Source: Baffinella frigidus (taxonomy: Eukaryota; Cryptophyceae; Cryptomonadales; Baffinellaceae). Taken from it: DNA of 27,099 nucleotides. Positions within the stretch are counted from its first letter, which is position 1; every line of letters begins with the position of its first letter. Made by a program: the position numbers and the translations under genes. The DNA is taken from contig MU646407.1 of assembly GCA_026770585.1 (NCBI GenBank), forward strand, positions 477,764-504,862, in the 5' to 3' direction. This document shows positions 23,618 through 27,099 of this stretch, piece by piece. Under the pieces are notes generated by a model that did not search any database, was not told the origin of the DNA, and worked only from the letters and a program-made list of their open reading frames with translations.

Positions 23618-26582
23618 ATGTCGAAGCTTGCCCAGGTACTAACCGTGCTCGGTTTGGGGAGCCATCCCCAACACTAACCTCTAATCCCTAAACCCTAAAC
23701 CAAAACCCAAAACCCAAAACCCAAAACCCAAAACCCAAAATTCAAAACCCAAAACTCTGAACCCAACCCCCAAAACCCAAAACCCCAAACCCCAAACCCA
23801 AAACCCAAAACCCAAAACCCAAAACCCAAAACCCAAAACTCAACACCCAAAACCCAAAACCCAAAACCCAAAAACCCAAACACCGAAAACTCAAAACCAA
23901 AAACCAAAAAACCAAAAATCCAAAACCCCAAACCCCTATAACCCAAACCCCAAACCCCAAACCCCAAACTCCAACATCCAAGCCCCAAAACTCAAAAAAG
24001 AAAAACTGAAATCCTCATAGACCATAAACCATAAACCATGAATCATAAACCATCAACCATTCACCCCAAACCCTCAACAATAAACCAGGTCGGAGAGCTA
24101 TCGCGCCGCAACGTTCCTGACTCGGCTATTGGCGAGATGCTGCGATCCGCCTCAATCGGTATCACTAAACCCTAAACCCTAAACCCTGAACCCTAAACCC
24201 TAAACCCTGAACCCTGAACCCTAAACCCTCAACCCTAAACCCTAAACCCTAAACCCTAAACCCTAAACTCTAAACTCTAAACCCTAAACCCTAAACCTGA
24301 AACCCTATTCCGGCGTAGTTACGGTGATCCTCAGGGCGCAGTATCGTACCCTAAACCCTGAACCCTAAACCTGGACCTTTAAACCCTGAACCCCAAACCC
24401 CAAACCCTGAACCCTGAACCCTTACCCCTCAACCCTAAACCCTGAAAGCAATCCTCAACCCTGACTCTTAACTCTGAACCATGAACCATAAACCATAAAC
24501 TCTGAACTCTGAACTCTGAACTCTGAATTCTGAACTGAACTAACCCCGACTGCAGGCGGCACGCACCCCGCTACCCAAGACCTCGCCGCATTGGAAGCAG
24601 GTACCCCAAACCTCAAACCCTAAACCTCCAATCCCAACCCCAACCCTAAACCACAATCCCCCAAACCCCAAACCCCAAACCCCAAACCCCAAACCCCAAA
24701 CCCCAAACCCCAAACTCCAATCCCCAATCCCCATCCCCCAAACCCGCCTAAACCCTAAACCCCAACTCCTCGCCACCAACCAACCCCGAAACCTCAAACC
24801 AGGCGACCGCATGACCATGCTCTCTCTCGACCCGCCGAAAGATCTCTCGAGAGAGCCCCCGCGAGGCGGGAGGGGGCGGAAGGGCGGGGCGGATGAGCTG
24901 CCAACTCAGGGGTATTCACGCCCCCCCCTCCCCCTGTAAGATTGGTGGCGGACTATTCAGAGATGTGTTCGTGGTACTGATCTTTGAGGTTTTGAGAGCT
25001 CCTATAGTGACGGCGTTCAGGGTTGGTTTCGGGATTGGGCTTCAGGGTTCAGAGTTCAGGATTCAGGGTTGAGGGTTGAGAAGTTGGGGTTTAGGGGTTC
25101 GGGATTCTTTGTTCGCGGGAAGCCTCGTAACCTGCTCGCTGGTCAAAAAATCACGACGTCGAATCTCAACCGTCACCATGCCCCAACCTCTAACCCCTCA
25201 GCCCTGAAGCAGGTGGACCGTTTCGAAGGGGGCGGTGTTCGTCTGGGTCCCGCGCCTCGCTCCCCGCATCCTGTACCCCCCCCCTACACCCTAACACGAG
25301 GAAAAGGGAAGGGTTCACCCTAAAACGAGGAAGTGGGAAGTGGTACACCCGATCCGAGCAAGAGTCTACGACCGATCTGGGAGCACCTGGTTGAGGGTTT
25401 AGGTCTTTCTACGATTCTGAGCGTGCTGATTTATTGCGCACGATTCTGAGCATGCTAGTTCACGCATCCTGTACCACCCGATCCGAGCAAAACAAACGTC
25501 TTTCTAAGATGTGTACCACAGATCGGCCACTTTTGCAGACTAGTCCAGAAATCCTTCGCGAAATTGACTTTTGGACACAGCCGGATTCGGATGGAAAGGG
25601 CCGGTGTTCGGCTGGATGCCGCACCCCGCGCCACGCATCCTGTGCCTCCTCCGTCCGTCCCCCTTCTTCTGTGTTGCCCCCGGACCCGACAAAAAGTGAT
25701 CCATCTTGTAGGAAGAAAAGACGCGGCGGTGGTGTGATGCATCCGCGTGAAACCACTATACCCTAAAACCCTAAGCCCTAAGACCTAAAACCTGAAACCT
25801 AAAACCTAAACCATAAACCCTAAATCCCAAACCCCAAACCCTAAACCCTAGACCCTAAACCCTAAACCCTAAACCCTAAACCATCAACCATAACTCCGGA
25901 AACAGGCGTTGGAGAGCAGCAGGTGGCTGCGGGGCGGTTGTAGCTCCTGATTTATCTCCTTTGAGGTTGTCGCTCCTGCGTAATCTCCTACGAAGAGGCG
26001 CGGTGGGTTCCTGATCAATCGCAGGAAGAAAACACGCGGCCTTATTGTGATGCACGTGAAAATCCTAAACCCTAAGACCTGAGCCCTAATCTCTCATCCC
26101 TGAACCCCAAACCCTACAGCCTACACCCTAAACCCTACACCCTAACTCCCGAAACAGGCATTGGCGAGCAGCAGGGGGGGGGGGGTCTGCGGAACCAGAC
26201 GGAGGCATCGTGGATTCCCCGCCCTGAAACCCTCAACCCTCAACCCTAAACCCGAAACCCGAAACCCTAAACCCTAAACCCTACACCCTCCACCCTGAAA
26301 CCCTCCACCCTAAACCCTCCACCCTCAAACCCTGAACCCAGCACCCCTATATCCTGAAACCCTTCACCCTCCACCCTCAACCCTCAACCCTCAACCCTAG
26401 ACCCCAAACCCTAAACCCTAAACCCTAACCCCCACACCCCACAGGAGAATCACACAATGCCAAACGTTGATGACACACTCCCTAAAGTTGATGGTCCGAG
26501 GCAGGTCCTGGGTGGTTCGGTGCGCGTCGCGAAGCTCAAAGGGGAGGGTGATGCGTGCTTTTCCGTCGCCTCTCCCCAGTAA
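23618..26582 (+). CDS. Gene D: unrecognised protein, 7 exons
   Basis: Exons: 23618-23635 (18 bases, MSKLAQ), 24089-24158, 24556-24600, 24803-24911, 25213-25272, 26158-26209, 26445-26582 (stop TAA). Phases agree and the product is 163 residues. I recognise no domain. Visible features: an N-terminal helix-like part (DSAIGEMLRSASIG), a central basic glycine/arginine-rich loop (REPPRGGRGRKGG), a hydrophobic strand (GWTVSKGAVFVWVP) and a C-terminal part ending VRVAKLKGEGDACFSVASPQ. There is no signal peptide or membrane segment. It lies only 168 bases after the stop of gene C, same strand. The start is chosen because ATG plus 15 bases sits in front of a clean CAG|GTACTA donor. Exons 2-5 and 7 are reasonably supported; exon 6 is glycine-rich and weaker. 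The last stop overlaps a possible donor (CCCA|GTAAGA), so the protein may continue past 26577. Confidence 0.55.
23670..24070 (+). repeat. CCCAAAA-type heptad block in intron 1 of gene D
   Basis: From about 23700 to 23990 the unit is almost purely CCCAAAA, then CCCCAAA and CCATAAA variants follow. The long aromatic/glycine-rich minus-strand ORFs over this block are its translation and not genes. Confidence 0.95.
24160..24540 (+). repeat. CCCTAAA/CCCTGAA heptad block in intron 2 of gene D
   Basis: This is the purest telomere-like tract in the window (24165-24300), then CCCTGAA and TCTGAAC variants. A 45-base island at 24303-24347 resembles the exon 2 end (GATCC, GCGCAGTATCG) and may be another decayed boundary copy. 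Confidence 0.9.
24600..24800 (+). repeat. CCCCAAA-type heptad block in intron 3 of gene D
   Basis: Eight or more consecutive CCCCAAA units at about 24657-24715, flanked by CCCTAAA variants, fill the 202-base intron almost completely. Confidence 0.9.
25015..25110 (-). repeat. Reversed heptad block in intron 4 of gene D
   Basis: GGGTTCAGAGTTCAGGATTC and GGGTTGAGGGTTGAG are G-rich on the sense strand, opposite to every other long block in this gene. A shorter one follows at about 25390-25405. Confidence 0.8.
25440..25660 (+). pseudogene. Copies of gene D exon 5
   Basis: A short copy of the end (CACGCATCCT|GTACCACC, 25462) and a nearly full copy (25580-25633, reading GWKGPVFGWMPHPAPRI against GWTVSKGAVFVWVPRLAPRI) lie downstream of exon 5, each with GT at the donor position. 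The full copy lacks an AG acceptor directly before it. Confidence 0.75.
25755..25935 (+). repeat. Heptads and a copy of gene D exon 6 start
   Basis: CCCTAAA heptads (25758-25890) end in GGAAACAG|GCGTTGGAGAG then CAGCAGG (25901-25922), a copy of the exon 6 acceptor and start (CGAAACAG|GCATTGGCGAG then CAGCAGG at 26150). GGAAGAAAAGACGCGGCGG (25710) and GGAAGAAAACACGCGGCC (26024) form another direct pair. Confidence 0.75.
26224..26440 (+). repeat. Telomere-like heptads in intron 6 of gene D
   Basis: CCCTAAA, CCCTCAA and CCCTCCA units fill this intron up to the CCACAG acceptor of exon 7, C-rich on the sense strand. A shorter block lies at 26065-26150 in front of exon 6. Confidence 0.9.
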
Positions 26583-27037
26583 GACCCCCTCTACTATTAT
26601 TTACCACACGGTTGGTTTCGCAGATTGGTCGATTTGTTTTCGTGGTACTAAGTAAGGATTTTCTCGGTTCGAAGACATCTTGTGAACCGACGTTTCAGGT
26701 CGAAAGCTGCTTTGAAGCCCTCCTACCGTGTTGCACGGCGCGCCCCCCTCCGTAAAGAGAGAAAATGCGTGTTTGGCACGGACCGAAACCAACATGGCTA
26801 CCATGTATTCCCTTTCGTGAAGGCCTTGTAAGATCAGGACCTAAACGCCAACCAAAATTAACGGTGCCTTCCCCGACGGCAGGGGTGAAGCTACTCGCGA
26901 GCGATTCTCTCTCTCGCTAGCTCTCTCTCTCTCTCTCTCTCGCTCGCTCGCTCTCCCGTTTCGATCCGCAATAAACGTCTCTCGCCCGACGGCAGCGACG
27001 GGGTGAAGCTACGCGTGAGCGGGGCTATCTGTTTCTT

Positions 27038-27099
<62 letters not shown>
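26583..27099. other. 3' region: family S copy, possible exon pair and CT tracts
   Basis: A family S copy lies at about 26610-26720. GACGGCAG|GGGTGAAGCTA at 26875 recurs as GACGGCAGCGACGGGGTGAA then GCTACGC|GTGAGC at 26990, which looks like an exon edge and its copy. This could be the next exon of gene D or a new gene. (CT)n tracts lie at 26906-26955 and 27037-27099, the window end. Confidence 0.6.

Noticed and set aside
23695-23988. Long minus-strand ORFs rich in W, G, F and L
   Set aside because: They are translations of the CCCAAAA repeat; periodic residues match the repeat period. The same applies to ORFs at 24540-24818, 14836-15102 and 10343-10646.
23700-24540. Chromosome end (true telomere)
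   Set aside because: The heptads are degenerate, of several variants, and lie inside introns with exons on both sides; the window continues with genes. They are interstitial.

Overview
The window is nuclear DNA from a microbial eukaryote, most likely an alga. It carries four spliced genes with canonical GT-AG introns, and many introns are filled with degenerate telomere-like heptads (CCCTAAA and variants). Several families of short inverted-repeat elements (MITE-like) are scattered through it, along with GA/CT microsatellites and a 310-base assembly gap. One gene encodes a starch-binding protein (two CBM20 domains) with an ER signal peptide followed by a transit-like stretch. That fits an alga with a complex plastid that keeps starch in the periplastid space, i.e. 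a cryptophyte, and TTTAGGG-type telomere motifs are compatible. The taxon is an inference and was not tested.

Layout. 1-2278: repeat-rich intergenic DNA with nested hairpin elements. 2279-7771 (minus): gene A, 8 exons, a predicted type I membrane protein with a cysteine-rich ectodomain. 7772-8205: a 434-base divergent promoter region. 8206-18035 (plus): gene B, 13 exons, a 480-residue protein with two CBM20 starch-binding domains and no visible catalytic domain. 18036-20226: repeat-rich intergenic DNA with one weak ORF. 20227-23450 (plus): gene C, 5 exons, a J-domain (DnaJ-type) co-chaperone. 23618-26582 (plus): gene D, 7 exons, unrecognised. 26583-27099: repeats, a possible further exon and CT microsatellites.

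The exon chains were built by hand from splice sites. In all four genes the reading frame stays open across every junction and the coding length divides exactly by three (1161, 1443, 783 and 492 bases). The two CBM20 domains and the J domain are whole only after splicing, which independently supports the models.

The most interesting signal is in the introns. First, the telomere-like heptads follow transcription: the sense strand is almost always the C-rich (CCCTAAA) strand, and the orientation flips between the divergent genes A and B. Second, most introns hold decayed copies of the neighbouring exon edges. Copies of an exon's start, with its acceptor, lie upstream of the exon; copies of an exon's end, with its GT donor, lie downstream, sometimes as arrays of up to five. 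This looks like intron growth by repeated local duplication of exon-intron boundaries, with heptads filling the space between. I know of no named system that matches it.
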